A stretch of 50,306 bases of DNA from Clostridia bacterium (GTDB lineage: Bacteria; Bacillota; Clostridia; Oscillospirales; CAG-272): NCBI GenBank assembly GCA_017454525.1, contig JAFTCT010000104.1, positions 1-50,306 of the forward strand, in the 5' to 3' direction. The notes below the pieces were generated by a model that searched no databases, had not been told where the DNA came from, and worked only from the letters and a program-made list of their open reading frames with translations. Of this stretch, positions 25,901 to 34,197 are shown piece after piece. Made by a program: the position numbers and the translations under genes. Each line of letters starts with the position of its first letter. Position 1 is the stretch's first letter.

Positions 25901-27898
25901 TACGTGATGTGGTCGTCCTTCTTTGACGCGGTGCTTGACGGCGAAACGCCGCCGTCAAACCGCGAGTATTTCCTTGACGCCTGGGAGTTCGTTCTCTCCG
26001 ATAAGGAGTACCCCGACGCCGCTGCGCCGGCGGAAGGCGACGGGACGCATCGCGGACTGCCCGCGATCTACGGGGAGATCACCGAAAAATATCTGCGCGC
26101 CAACGCCGCGGTGCTTGAAAGCGTCTCCGCCAACGTCGCGCTGCGCGGCACGCCTTATGCCAAGAACGCGCAGTCGACCTATCCCGTTTCACGCCTGAAC
26201 GACGGCGATCTGAACGGTCTGTGGGTGGGCACCTCGAACGCCTTCCCGACCTACGCCGGCATCACGCTCGACGCGCAGTATCCGGTGCACGAGGTGGTCG
26301 TCACGGCGGAGACCAGGGCGAACGCCGGCGCCGATATCATGCAGTACGAGATCCAGGCGCTGCAGAACGGGAGTTTCGTGACCGTCGCAAAGGCGCAGAG
26401 TTACGATCCCGAGAGCGGCACCTATACCGTGACGGTGCGCTTCAGCGAGCCGGTGGTCACTTCCGATATCCGCGTGAACATGGTCTCGGTCGCCGCGGGC
26501 AGCCAGATCTGGCCGGCGCTTGCCGAGATCCGGATCATGAGCTACAACGGTCTGGTTTTCGTGGGCGAAAATATGGGCTCCGTCACGAAGGGCGAACTGT
26601 CGGGCGTGCCGGAGGGCACGACGGCGGGCGAGCTTCTCGGGGCTTTCCGCGCCGAGAACGGCGAGATCTCGGTCGTGGATGAAGACGGCGAAGAACTGCC
26701 GCCCGACGGCGAGGTGACGGTCGGAACGCGCGTGATCCTGACGGATAACGGCGAGACCGTAGACGAGATCGTCGTCGTGAGCGTCGTTTCGGAACCGCAG
26801 AAGCAGGTTTACAATCTGTCGGGTCTTCGCTACGGCAGCGGTATGGAGAACTGGGTCAACAGCCCCAATAATCCCCTGGGAGCGGGCAAGGCGCCGGGCG
26901 TGACCGAGATCCTCTTCGGCGTCAGTCTTACGGGGCAGGTGACGTCGGGTACCCTCTACGGGCTCTATACGAACAGGCAGAACGTCGACTGGACGCTGTA
27001 CGTCACCGACGAGAACGGCGTGATCTCCGAAAAGCACATCGCGCCGGCGACGGTGTTTCAGACGGCTTCAAGCAACTATTTCTTCCGCTTCGAGCCCTGC
27101 CTTGCTTCCGACGTTTTCGTTCCGGCGCCCGGTACGAACTACAAGATCGATCTGAAGATCGAAACGGCGGACGCGATCTATTACGTCACGGGCGATACGA
27201 ACGGTTACAGTCTCTCGACCTTCCCGGTGAAAGCCGACGGCACCTATTACGACGCCTCCGCGTTCATCGATTATCCGGTGGCGCTGACCGTAAAGCCGGC
27301 ATACGACCAGATCGAGAACACTTACGGCAAGACCTGGTTCGTCGTCACGGTGAACGCCGGAAAAGTCAACGATCTCTTCTACGACCGCTGCAGGAACGGC
27401 TCGGTCGCTCTGAAGGTCGCCGTCAGGGACGAGACGGGACTGGTGACCTACGTCATCGACCGGTACTTCTTCGACGATCCGAACGGCTACGAGACCTACG
27501 CGACCTCCTTCATGCGCTTCGCGCCCTGCGAATACGGCTTCGAGCCGGTCGCCGGTCACGTCTATACGATTACGCTGGAAGGATACGAGGACGGGGAACT
27601 GCACTATGCGGGACAGAGCGAGAAGGGCGCCTTCTGCCGCACCAACGGCAATTTCGCGTCGAACGGTCCGATCCTGCCCGAGACGCCGGCACATTCCTGC
27701 ACGGTCGTCGCCGACGCGCCTTCGGGCGACCTCAACGGCGACGGCGAACTGACCATCGAGGACGTCACGGCGCTCTTGGATCTTCTGTCGGTCGGCAGAT
27801 TCGACGCGGCGGGCGACCTTGACGGCAATGAGGAGCTGACCATCGAGGACGTCACGGCGCTTCTCGATATCCTGGCGGGCGCCGCGCAGGGAACGTAA
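22919..27898 (+). CDS. Secreted GH89 alpha-N-acetylglucosaminidase with discoidin domains and dockerin
   Basis: 1659 residues. The ATG at 22919 follows AAAGGAAATGAC; the open frame upstream crosses the promoter and is discarded. Order: signal peptide (1-30); two F5/8C discoidin-like domains (about 33-157 and 170-296); GH89 N-domain and catalytic barrel (about 305-1050); a third F5/8C domain (about 1060-1200); an Ig-like unit; a beta-rich unit of unknown family; type I dockerin at the end (DLNGDGELTIED and DLDGNEELTIED). Compared with human NAGLU and clostridial GH89, the catalytic acids should be Glu633 (AHEGG) and Glu761 (SEGTQMNPVV). The enzyme removes terminal alpha-linked GlcNAc, known from gastric-type mucin O-glycans and heparan-type chains. 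Export and dockerin suggest a cell-surface complex. Transcription is probably controlled by the boxes at 22763-22826. Confidence 0.92.
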   Translation: MNGKVKLLSLLVSFLMIFEAASIVLPSAAAVVSNVAQGKSVSGPGSGLANAVDGDIGSFWDGGVCPCALTVDLGEVYDLQRITLVTYYDGSRAYTFQISVSLDGENYELYGAKTDGAVSTADGTTYVKDVSARYVKAEILSNTANPSGHINEIFVYGARQGADDTDPGDPSNVAYGKPTRSSSTTGDSSAVTDGNDATYWTGRDFPAYVDVDLMDNYALERVKIVMPSGAWSYDLYGSIDGVSFDKLASHGYTQVKSGGDVYEVGGVYRILRVNVTTSSSGLGGNSRVSEVRAYGALSPTQVVPTREKMTFTDYRAWLSDRYGVTVGENYDISETFTDKDTYEALYGIVERLLGGEYRDWFVFEKCLDDLAFDHYAVTTENGKTKIEGNNGSSMAVGLNAFLKKYCGVHISQQTANVTMPETMPVVAGSLTGSSPYDVRYAYNYCTLSYTMPFYGFDEWQRELDYLALSGVNLILDTTATEALWVSYLQKFGYNADDAKNFVSGYAYKAWWLMGNLEGYGGSVSDQWILDTLELARVNQRFMTVLGIEPCLQGFMGTLPTTFEKIAGPVLSEKGYDDISEYMVAQGGWSGFTRPPLLKTTYDGYEELANTFYDTQKALYGDITHYYAGDLAHEGGVIPADLSRSEMSGEILRHMTENDDRAVWVIQCWWGNPEKAVLDGFGAENRASHLLVLDLNATISANYGNTSTWGGREWNGSGWVFCMLDNFGGRPGVHGELEFMKDEILRAYNDSEHLKGIGLVSEGTQMNPVVQELLWDMAWRTEDFDMTEWLHAYAARRYGAENENLNAAWDILLETAYGYAGPHDFNTNTILNMLPSFSPSSISGSTTVDYDADAFEEAVDLFMGEFETFKNKETYIYDAVDLLKQLLSNSMTLYFNTFVAARAEGEPEAAADMAEKFMDAVLIMDEVCEYEIDSTIGEWVGRIDRFISDDRTGAYDDYSVDTMRFNAKAIITAWCSKILHAYAYRQYSGQIRDYNYVMWSSFFDAVLDGETPPSNREYFLDAWEFVLSDKEYPDAAAPAEGDGTHRGLPAIYGEITEKYLRANAAVLESVSANVALRGTPYAKNAQSTYPVSRLNDGDLNGLWVGTSNAFPTYAGITLDAQYPVHEVVVTAETRANAGADIMQYEIQALQNGSFVTVAKAQSYDPESGTYTVTVRFSEPVVTSDIRVNMVSVAAGSQIWPALAEIRIMSYNGLVFVGENMGSVTKGELSGVPEGTTAGELLGAFRAENGEISVVDEDGEELPPDGEVTVGTRVILTDNGETVDEIVVVSVVSEPQKQVYNLSGLRYGSGMENWVNSPNNPLGAGKAPGVTEILFGVSLTGQVTSGTLYGLYTNRQNVDWTLYVTDENGVISEKHIAPATVFQTASSNYFFRFEPCLASDVFVPAPGTNYKIDLKIETADAIYYVTGDTNGYSLSTFPVKADGTYYDASAFIDYPVALTVKPAYDQIENTYGKTWFVVTVNAGKVNDLFYDRCRNGSVALKVAVRDETGLVTYVIDRYFFDDPNGYETYATSFMRFAPCEYGFEPVAGHVYTITLEGYEDGELHYAGQSEKGAFCRTNGNFASNGPILPETPAHSCTVVADAPSGDLNGDGELTIEDVTALLDLLSVGRFDAAGDLDGNEELTIEDVTALLDILAGAAQGT

Positions 27899-27945
27899 AG
27901 TTCTTCCAAATAGAACGGTAAAGAACCCCGATTATAAAAAAACAC

Positions 27946-27974
27946 TTGACAAAAGCGAAAACACCCTGTATAAT
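27946..27974 (+). promoter_or_regulatory. Sigma-A promoter for the valS T-box transcript
   Basis: TTGACA (27946-27951), 17-bp spacer, TATAAT (27969-27974), a perfect consensus promoter 47 bp after the GH89 stop. Confidence 0.9.
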
Positions 27975-27980
27975 AGCAAA

Positions 27981-28241
27981 CTGTAAGCGGCTTGCCGCTT
28001 ATGGACGCACGGAAGAGAAGGAGTAGCGGAAAAGCGCGGCGAAAGAGAGGGACGGACGGTGAAAAGTCCTGCCGGCGGCGTTCGTGAAGGTCGTCTCGGA
28101 GCGTCGGGAAGAGCGTTCCGTTCAGTCGGAACGGGTAGAACCCGCGGGTAAGCCCGACACAGCTGTAAGAGTGCCCCGAAGGGGGAAAACAGGTGGTACC
28201 GCGCCTCCGGCGTCCTGTCAAAAGGACGCCGGAGTTTTTTT
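27981..28241 (+). promoter_or_regulatory. T-box riboswitch leader, probably tRNA-Val responsive
   Basis: The leader from about 27981 contains the T-box core AGGTGGTACCGCG at 28191-28203 just before a strong terminator, and valS follows. Uncharged tRNA bound to the specifier loop and T-box would favour the antiterminator and read-through. GTCGTC at 28090-28095 offers a valine codon in a plausible specifier region; I did not fold stem I fully. Confidence 0.9.
28205..28241 (+). terminator. T-box terminator hairpin
   Basis: CTCCGGCGTCCT (28205-28216) pairs perfectly with AGGACGCCGGAG (28223-28234), then seven T. Its 5' arm lies beside the T-box sequence, as needed for the alternative antiterminator. 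Confidence 0.92.
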
Positions 28242-28276
28242 ACGAACGACGCATTCAGATAAAGGAGAAAGACGGT

Positions 28277-30904
28277 ATGAAAGAACTGGAAAAGACCTAC
28301 GATCCTTCACAGATAGAGGACCGTTTGTACGCCGAATGGACGGCGCGCGGCTATTTCGCGCCGAACAGACCCGGCAAACCGACCTATACGATCGTGATCC
28401 CGCCGCCAAACATCACGGGACAGCTGCACATGGGACACGCGCTCGACAACACCCTGCAGGATATCCTTATCCGCTACAAGAGGATGCAGGGTTACGACAC
28501 GCTGTGGCTCCCCGGCACCGACCACGCCTCGATCGCGACCGAGGCGAAGATCGTCGAGGCGATGCGCAAGGAAGGACTGACCAAGGAGGACCTGGGCAGA
28601 GAGAAATTCCTGGAGCGCGCCTGGGACTGGAGAAAGAAATACGGCGGCAGGATCGTTTCGCAGCTGAAAAAAATGGGATCGTCCTGCGACTGGGACCGCG
28701 AGCGCTTCACGCTTGACGAGGGCTGCTCGAAGGCGGTCAAGGAGGTGTTCGTCCGCCTTTACGAAAAGGGACTGATCTACCGCGGCGAGCGCATCATCAA
28801 CTGGTGCCCGCACTGCAGGACCTCCATTTCGAACGCCGAAGTGAACTATGAGGAGCAGAAGAGCCATTTCTGGCATATCCGTTATCCGCTGGTCGGTGGG
28901 GAAGGGTATCTGGAGGTGGCGACCACCCGTCCCGAAACGCTGCTCGGCGATACCGCGATCGCCGTCAACCCGGCGGACGAACGCTATAAGCACCTCATCG
29001 GTTCCTACTGCGTGCTGCCGCTCGTCGGACGCCGCATCCCGATCGTCGGCGACGAACACGCCCAACTCGACAAGGGGACCGGCTGCGTGAAGATCACGCC
29101 CGCGCACGACCCCAACGACTTCGAGGTCGGCAGACGCTGCCGCCTTCCGATGGAGGTCTGCCTCACGCCCGACGCGAAGATCACCGACAACTATCCGAAA
29201 TACGCCGGCATGGACCGCTACGAGGCGCGCAAAGCCATCGTGAAGGATCTGGAGGAGGGCGGATATCTCGTTTCGATCGAGGATCTGACGCACGAGGTCG
29301 GCACCTGCTACCGCTGCGGCACGACCATTGAGCCGATGATCTCTCTGCAGTGGTTCGTGCGCATGGAGCCGCTCGCGAAGCCGGCGGTCGAAGCGGTGCG
29401 CGAGGGAAAGACGAGATTCGTGCCCGACCGTTTCTCCAAGAACTATTTCCACTGGATGGAAAACACGCAGGACTGGTGCATCTCCCGTCAGCTCTGGTGG
29501 GGACACCGCATCCCGGCGTTCTACTGCGACGACTGCGGAGAAGTGAAAGTGACCAAGGAACCCTCCTGCCTCTGCCCGAAGTGCAAAAAGGAGATGCGCC
29601 AGGATCCCGACACGCTCGACACCTGGTTCTCCTCGGCGCTCTGGCCCTTCTCAACGCTCGGCTGGCCGGATGAAACGGAGGATCTGAAGCGTTTTTATCC
29701 GACGCAGACGCTGGTCACCGGCTACGACATCATCACTTTCTGGGTCTCGCGCATGATCTTCTCTGCGCTCGAGTACACCGGGCAGACGCCTTTCGACACG
29801 GTGCTGATCCACGGGCTCGTGCGCGACGCGCAGGGCAGAAAAATGTCGAAATCGCTCGGAAACGGCATTGATCCGCTCGAGATCATCGACAAATACGGCG
29901 CCGACGCGCTCCGGTTCGCGCTCGCGACCGGCAACAGCCCCGGCAACGATATGCGCTTCTCCGACGAGAAGATCGAGGCGGCGCGCAATTTCAACAACAA
30001 GATCTGGAACGCCGCGCGGTTCGTGATGATGAACCTCGATATCGGTCAGGTCGAACTTCCCCCCGCAGAAAAACTGGAGACCGAGGATAAATGGATCCTT
30101 TCGCGCTGCAATGCGATCGCGGGCGAGGTCTGCGAGAACCTGGACAAATACGAACTCGGCGTGGCGCTGGCGAAGCTCTACGACTTCCTCTGGAGCGAAT
30201 TCTGCGACTGGTATATCGAACTGCTCAAGCCGCGTTTCGCCGACAAGGGCAGCGCGTCCAACGTCGTCGCGCAGAACGTTATCGCATACGTCCTGCGGCA
30301 GACGCTGAAACTGCTGCATCCCTTCATGCCCTTCATCACCGAGGAGATCTGCGCGCATCTGCCGCAGATGAAGGGAAAAGCCGAGGAGAGCATCATGGTC
30401 TCCGATTATCCGGCGTTCGATCCGGCGCTGTCCTTCCCCGAGGACGAAGAGCGCATGGAGAAGCTCATCGACCTGATCCGCGCGATCCGCAACCGCAGAG
30501 CGGAAATGAACGTGCCGCCCTCCAAGAAGGCGCATCTGACCGTCGTTTCCGACCGCCCCGATCTTTACGGGGAGAAGACGACGAAGTTCTTTTTGAAACT
30601 CGCCTACTGCGCCGACGTGACCTACGCATCCTCCTTTGAGGGAGAGAATACCGTGCAGGTGGTCGCAGGCAGCGCCGTCGGGTATATGCCGCTCGGCGAT
30701 CTGGTCGATCTTGAAAAGGAAAAGAAGCGTCTGGAGAGTGAGAAGGAGCGCGTCGAAAACGAGATCAGACGCATCGAAGCAAAACTCGCAAACGAAGGAT
30801 TTGTTTCCAAAGCGCCCGCGGCGGTGGTCGAGGGCGAGCGCGCGAAACTCGTAAAGTATAAGGAAACGCTCGGAAAACTGAACGAGGCGATCGCAAAAAT
30901 ATAA
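28277..30904 (+). CDS. valS: Valyl-tRNA synthetase
   Basis: Class I aminoacyl-tRNA synthetase that charges tRNA-Val and edits threonine. 875 residues, the usual length. The class I signatures are HMGH (51-54, within PPPNITGQLHMGHA) and KMSKS (522-526). The CP1 editing domain lies between, and the C-terminal anticodon and coiled-coil arm are visible (DLEKEKKRLESEKERVENEI and following). A CxxC pair set in CDDCGEVKVTKEPSCLCPKC marks a zinc-ribbon-like insertion in the middle part. The ATG at 28277 follows AAAGGAGAAAGACGGT, 35 bp after the T-box terminator. Expression should rise when valine-charged tRNA is scarce. Confidence 0.97.
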   Translation: MKELEKTYDPSQIEDRLYAEWTARGYFAPNRPGKPTYTIVIPPPNITGQLHMGHALDNTLQDILIRYKRMQGYDTLWLPGTDHASIATEAKIVEAMRKEGLTKEDLGREKFLERAWDWRKKYGGRIVSQLKKMGSSCDWDRERFTLDEGCSKAVKEVFVRLYEKGLIYRGERIINWCPHCRTSISNAEVNYEEQKSHFWHIRYPLVGGEGYLEVATTRPETLLGDTAIAVNPADERYKHLIGSYCVLPLVGRRIPIVGDEHAQLDKGTGCVKITPAHDPNDFEVGRRCRLPMEVCLTPDAKITDNYPKYAGMDRYEARKAIVKDLEEGGYLVSIEDLTHEVGTCYRCGTTIEPMISLQWFVRMEPLAKPAVEAVREGKTRFVPDRFSKNYFHWMENTQDWCISRQLWWGHRIPAFYCDDCGEVKVTKEPSCLCPKCKKEMRQDPDTLDTWFSSALWPFSTLGWPDETEDLKRFYPTQTLVTGYDIITFWVSRMIFSALEYTGQTPFDTVLIHGLVRDAQGRKMSKSLGNGIDPLEIIDKYGADALRFALATGNSPGNDMRFSDEKIEAARNFNNKIWNAARFVMMNLDIGQVELPPAEKLETEDKWILSRCNAIAGEVCENLDKYELGVALAKLYDFLWSEFCDWYIELLKPRFADKGSASNVVAQNVIAYVLRQTLKLLHPFMPFITEEICAHLPQMKGKAEESIMVSDYPAFDPALSFPEDEERMEKLIDLIRAIRNRRAEMNVPPSKKAHLTVVSDRPDLYGEKTTKFFLKLAYCADVTYASSFEGENTVQVVAGSAVGYMPLGDLVDLEKEKKRLESEKERVENEIRRIEAKLANEGFVSKAPAAVVEGERAKLVKYKETLGKLNEAIAKI

Positions 30905-31010
30905 CCGTCGGAAAGCCCCGGCAGAGCCGGAACGCTGTTTCACCTTCTTTTTCGCTTCCCTGCGGGGAGCGTAACGGCGGACTTTTGTCCGGAGATGATC
31001 GGAGGTCAAT

Positions 31011-32311
31011 ATGGAAACAGATAAGCGTTCCCCGGCGGAAACCGACCGCGGGATCGGAATGCAAAACGAAAACGGACGCGCAGAGGAGTCGTATGCCGCC
31101 GCCGTCAGGGTGATGAACGCCGCAAACTCCGAAGTGGGCTTCAGATCCGCCGCGAAGATGTTCGGCGAGGCGGGCGGCTTCCGCGACGCCGCGGCGCTCG
31201 GGAAGCACTGTCTGGAGCAGGCGGAGAATTGCCGCAGGGACGCGATCTACGACGCCGCAAAGGCGCAGATGGCAGAGGAAACGCTCAGCGGTTTCGACGC
31301 GGCTGCGCGCGGGTTTTCGTCGATCCCCGGCTGGAAGGACGCAGATGAACTTCTGCCGGTGTGCAGAGAGGGATTCGTAAAACTCAAAAAAGAGAAAGAC
31401 GCCCTTTACGCGGAGAAGAAGCGCAAAGAGGAGGAGGACCGGAAACGCTGCGCAAAGCGCAGGAAAAGGATGAAGGTCCTTCTTGCCGCCGCCGTCATAG
31501 CGATGATCGCTCTGATCGCCTTTCTCTTCGTATGGCAGTACGCGATCCTGCCCGGGGTGCGGTATGATTCCGCCGTGGAGTTGTACAGAGCGGGCGAATT
31601 CGAAGAGGCGAGATCGGCGTTCCTTGAACTCAAAGGATACGGCGACAGCAGGGAATGGGTCAGAACGTGCATCGCCGCGATCAAGGACCGGAAATATTCC
31701 GACGCGGTGAAGATGTTTGAGGACGGCAGATTTGAGGATGCCAAGGCGGTCTTTACAGGTCTGGAGGACTACAGAGACAGCAGATCGTACGCCATCCGGT
31801 GCAACGACAGACTGCTGGAGCAGACGTACACCGTCCAGATGAGCGCTCTGAAAGACGCCGCGGTCGGGTCTTACGTGAAATATGGCTGAACGAGGTCTTC
31901 TTCTTCGACGCGTTCGGAATGGGTCACAGAGGAGTGATCGCCGCGTCCGCCGTGACGGCGGACAAAAACCCGGAATATGATACGCCCGCCGGCAGGGACA
32001 CCGTGGATCGCGTTTTCCTGTTGAGCGCCGACGAGGCAGCGCGGTATTTTGCAAACGACGAGGCGCGGATGTGCATGCCGACGGAATACGCGATCGTGCA
32101 GAGAGCGTGGAAAGACGTTGAGCATATCGACTACCCGACAGGGGTCTTCACGACCTGCTGGTGGTGGCTGCGCACACCCGGCAGCACGTCCGAACGGACG
32201 GCGCGCGTCCGCAGCGACGGCTCGATAGACTGCGAGGGCAGCGTGTCCTATCATCTCTACGACGCGGTCCGTCCCGCTGTGTGGATCTACGTCGGCAAAG
32301 CGGCGGGATAG
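31011..32311 (+). pseudogene. Broken gene: TPR-like membrane protein with interrupted DUF6273-type domain
   Basis: Frame 1 (31011-31889) has GGAGG before its ATG, 292 codons, a charged N-terminal half, a membrane segment near residues 155-177 and two tetratricopeptide-like units (ELYRAGEFEEARSAF, KMFEDGRFEDAKAVF). It stops right after VGSYVKYG. The continuation lies in another frame from about 31883 (WLNEVFFFDAFG) to 32311, with the landmark end ADKNPEY, VFLLSADEAARYF, CWWWLRTPG and VRPAVWIYVG. In intact proteins of this class, from memory, the GSYVxFG and WLN segments are some 50-60 residues apart. Here they are adjacent, so an internal deletion that also shifted the frame is the simplest account. 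It lies between valS and spoIIAA. A truncated 292-residue product could still be made. An assembly collapse is the main alternative. Confidence 0.75.
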
Positions 32312-32343
32312 CACCGTACCTCATAAGATAGCATTGAACCCAT

Positions 32344-32408
32344 AAAAAAGGGGGGTGTTTCATTTGGCGTATTTGCGTCAAATGAAACAGCCCCATTTTT
32401 TTATTTTT
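32344..32408. terminator. Bidirectional terminator; copy B of the palindromic repeat family
   Basis: The palindrome 32351-32394 has arms TGTTTCATTTG and CAAATGAAACA flanked by GGGG and CCCC. AAAAAA lies before it and ATTTTTTT after, so transcripts from either side would meet a hairpin and U-run. It separates the broken gene from the spoIIA operon. The same arms occur at 105-139 and 39946-39989. Confidence 0.7.
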
Positions 32409-32418
32409 CATCGCCGTT

Positions 32419-32451
32419 TTCCGACAGTTTTCCCGCGCGGGCGGGTATATT
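32419..32451 (+). promoter_or_regulatory. Possible spoIIA control region
   Basis: TTCCGACA (32419-32426) is one base from a reverse 0A box (TTTCGACA), and TATATT (32446-32451) could be a -10, without a good -35. In Bacillus this operon is read by sigma-H with Spo0A-P. I found no convincing sigma-H promoter in 32403-32563, which holds no gene either. Confidence 0.3.
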
Positions 32452-32563
32452 CTGTATACGGAAGGCGCGCCGGCGGGGCGCGCCCAAAAAAAAGGCGAAC
32501 TTCGGATGAACGGTATGCGCGGGGAGTATTCGGAGACCGCCGGAAAAAGAAAGGACAGAGAAA

Positions 32564-32923
32564 ATGCAGCAGGCAGCAGTATCGACCAGTTACTCGGCGG
32601 GCGTTCTGTCCGTCAGACTGACGGGAGAAATCGACCACCATTCGGCGGCGTCGGTTCGTGAAACGATCGACCGGGACCTCTATACCTACGCGCCGCGGAC
32701 CATAAAACTGATGCTCGGCGGCGTTGAGTTCATGGACAGTTCGGGCATCGGGCTGATCCTGGGACGCTATACCCGCCTGAAAGAAAGGGAAGCGGTCCTG
32801 TTGATCGAAGATCCGACCCCTCAGGTCGAAAGAATCTTAGTCATGGCGGGGATCGACCGTCTGATCCGCATCGTCCGGACGAACGGCGCGCCCGACAGAA
32901 AGAAAGGAGTGAGAAAGTCGTGA
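32564..32923 (+). CDS. spoIIAA: Anti-sigma-F factor antagonist
   Basis: STAS-domain protein of 119 residues. Unphosphorylated, it binds the SpoIIAB-ADP complex and releases sigma-F; SpoIIAB phosphorylates it on a serine. The phosphoacceptor motif FMDSSGIGLILGRY is present with Ser59 at the expected place, and the domain is complete (LTGEIDHHSAASVRETID at the start). The ATG follows AAAGGACAGAGAAA. The TGA overlaps the GTG of spoIIAB, so the two are translationally coupled. The phosphatase that reactivates it, SpoIIE, is encoded at 8164-10419 on the other strand. Confidence 0.95.
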   Translation: MQQAAVSTSYSAGVLSVRLTGEIDHHSAASVRETIDRDLYTYAPRTIKLMLGGVEFMDSSGIGLILGRYTRLKEREAVLLIEDPTPQVERILVMAGIDRLIRIVRTNGAPDRKKGVRKS

Positions 32924-33348
32924 TCAATCCGGATCATCAGTTTGAACTTGAATTCGACGCGCGTTCGGAGAACGAGGCGTTTGCAAGGCAGTGCGTGTCG
33001 GGTTTCCTTCTGCGCTTCGATCCGACGGTATCCGAACTTGCCGATCTGCGCACGGCGGTTTCGGAAGCGGTGACGAATTCGGTCGTCCACGCCTACAGGA
33101 ATTCCGGCAAGGGAAAGATTTACATCAGCGTGCGCACCTATCAGAGAAAGGTCGTGATCCGCGTCAAGGATTTCGGCTGCGGAATGGAGGACCCGGAACT
33201 GTGCCGTCAGCCGCTTTACACGACCGATCCCACGGGGGAACGCGGCGGCATGGGCTTTGCCATTATGGAGAGCTTCACCGACAGGGTAAAGGTCAAGACG
33301 GCGCCGGGCAAGGGCACGACGGTCACGCTGATCAAAAATCTTTCGTGA
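32920..33348 (+). CDS. spoIIAB: Anti-sigma-F factor, serine kinase
   Basis: 142-residue GHKL-type ATPase/kinase that holds sigma-F inactive and phosphorylates SpoIIAA. The ATP-site boxes are visible: N-box EAVTNSVVHAY, G1 VKDFGCGMED and G2 GERGGMGFAIME. It starts with GTG at 32920, overlapping the spoIIAA stop, after GAAAGGAGTGAGAAAGTC. The sigF start is 15 bp after its stop. The length matches Bacillus SpoIIAB (146). Confidence 0.95.
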   Translation: MINPDHQFELEFDARSENEAFARQCVSGFLLRFDPTVSELADLRTAVSEAVTNSVVHAYRNSGKGKIYISVRTYQRKVVIRVKDFGCGMEDPELCRQPLYTTDPTGERGGMGFAIMESFTDRVKVKTAPGKGTTVTLIKNLS

Positions 33349-33363
33349 GGGAAGTGCCGGAAA

Positions 33364-34080
33364 ATGTCAGAAAACGCGCGTAATATGGAACTTCTGTACC
33401 GGGTGCGCTCCGGGGAACCGGGCGCGCTCGACGAGTTCAGCGCGGAAAACATGGGGCTCGTGCGCAGTATCGCTCTGCGATTTACCGGCCGCGGGATCGA
33501 ATACGAGGATCTCGTTCAGATCGGCTGTATCGGCATGATCAAGGCGGCGAAGAACTTCGATTTCTCCTTCAATACCGCCTTTTCCACCTACGCCGTCCCG
33601 CACATCGCGGGGGAGATCCGGAGATTTCTGCGCGACGACGGTCCGGTCAAGGTCTCGCGCACGCTCAGACGGCTCGGCAGCGAAATGATGCGCGCGCGCG
33701 AGGAGTTCATCAAGGAAAAGGGGCGCGAACCGCGCATATCGGAACTGTCGGAGGTCCTCGGATGCAGCGAAGAGGATCTGGTAAGGGCAAGCGAGGCGGC
33801 GCGCCCCGTGCGCTCGATCTACGAGAGCGCCGCGGGCGACGACGAAGGGGCGCTGATCGACCTGATCCCCGAAAACGACAGCGCTCTGGAGGCGCTGACC
33901 GACCGTCTGGCACTGCGCCAGGCGATCGCGGCGCTGCCCGAAATGCAGAGGAAGATCATCATTCTGCGCTACTATAAGGACCTTTCCCAGGAAGCGACCG
34001 GCAGAGTCCTCGGCATCTCGCAGGTCAAGGTATCGCGGGAGGAGAAGAAGATCCTCGGAGAATTGAGAAAATCATTATAG
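33364..34080 (+). CDS. sigF: RNA polymerase sporulation sigma factor F
   Basis: Forespore-specific sigma factor of 238 residues. Region 2 includes YEDLVQIGCIGMIKAAKNFD and AFSTYAVPHIAGEIRRFLRD, region 3 includes EFIKEKGREPRISELSEVLG, and the region 4 helix-turn-helix is LSQEATGRVLGISQVKVSRE. Order spoIIAA-spoIIAB-sigF is that of the classic spoIIA operon, which excludes sigma-B or sigma-G. It is controlled post-translationally by its two operon partners. A rho-independent terminator follows. Confidence 0.94.
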   Translation: MSENARNMELLYRVRSGEPGALDEFSAENMGLVRSIALRFTGRGIEYEDLVQIGCIGMIKAAKNFDFSFNTAFSTYAVPHIAGEIRRFLRDDGPVKVSRTLRRLGSEMMRAREEFIKEKGREPRISELSEVLGCSEEDLVRASEAARPVRSIYESAAGDDEGALIDLIPENDSALEALTDRLALRQAIAALPEMQRKIIILRYYKDLSQEATGRVLGISQVKVSREEKKILGELRKSL

Positions 34081-34094
34081 AGGTCCCCTATAGA

Positions 34095-34147
34095 ATACCC
34101 GCGGTAAAAGCGCGAAACTGCGCCATCCCGCGGGTATTTCCGTTTTT
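34095..34147 (+). terminator. Terminator of the spoIIA operon
   Basis: ATACCCGCGG (34095-34104) pairs perfectly with CCGCGGGTAT (34128-34137) over a 23-nt loop, followed by TTTCCGTTTTT. It lies 15 bp after the sigF stop and before the convergent mnmA. Confidence 0.75.
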
Positions 34148-34197
34148 GTTCTGCCGGACCGGTTATTTGAGAGGAAATCCGACAAGTGTTTTCAAAC

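Noticed and set aside
27899..27945. Terminator after the dockerin-GH89 gene
   Set aside because: GTTCT and AGAAC can pair, but no T-run follows; the stretch before the valS promoter holds no convincing terminator.
31881..31892. Programmed frameshift joining the two halves
   Set aside because: No slippery sequence is visible, and a simple shift would not restore the segment of the domain that seems to be missing.
31799..32311. Separate gene starting at 31799
   Set aside because: Its first part overlaps the preceding frame and has no ribosome binding site; only the part after about 31883 resembles the domain, so it is the displaced end of the broken gene.
32403..32563. Sigma-H promoter for spoIIA
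   Set aside because: I looked for an AGGA...GAAT pair at the usual spacing and found only poor matches, so no firm call is made.
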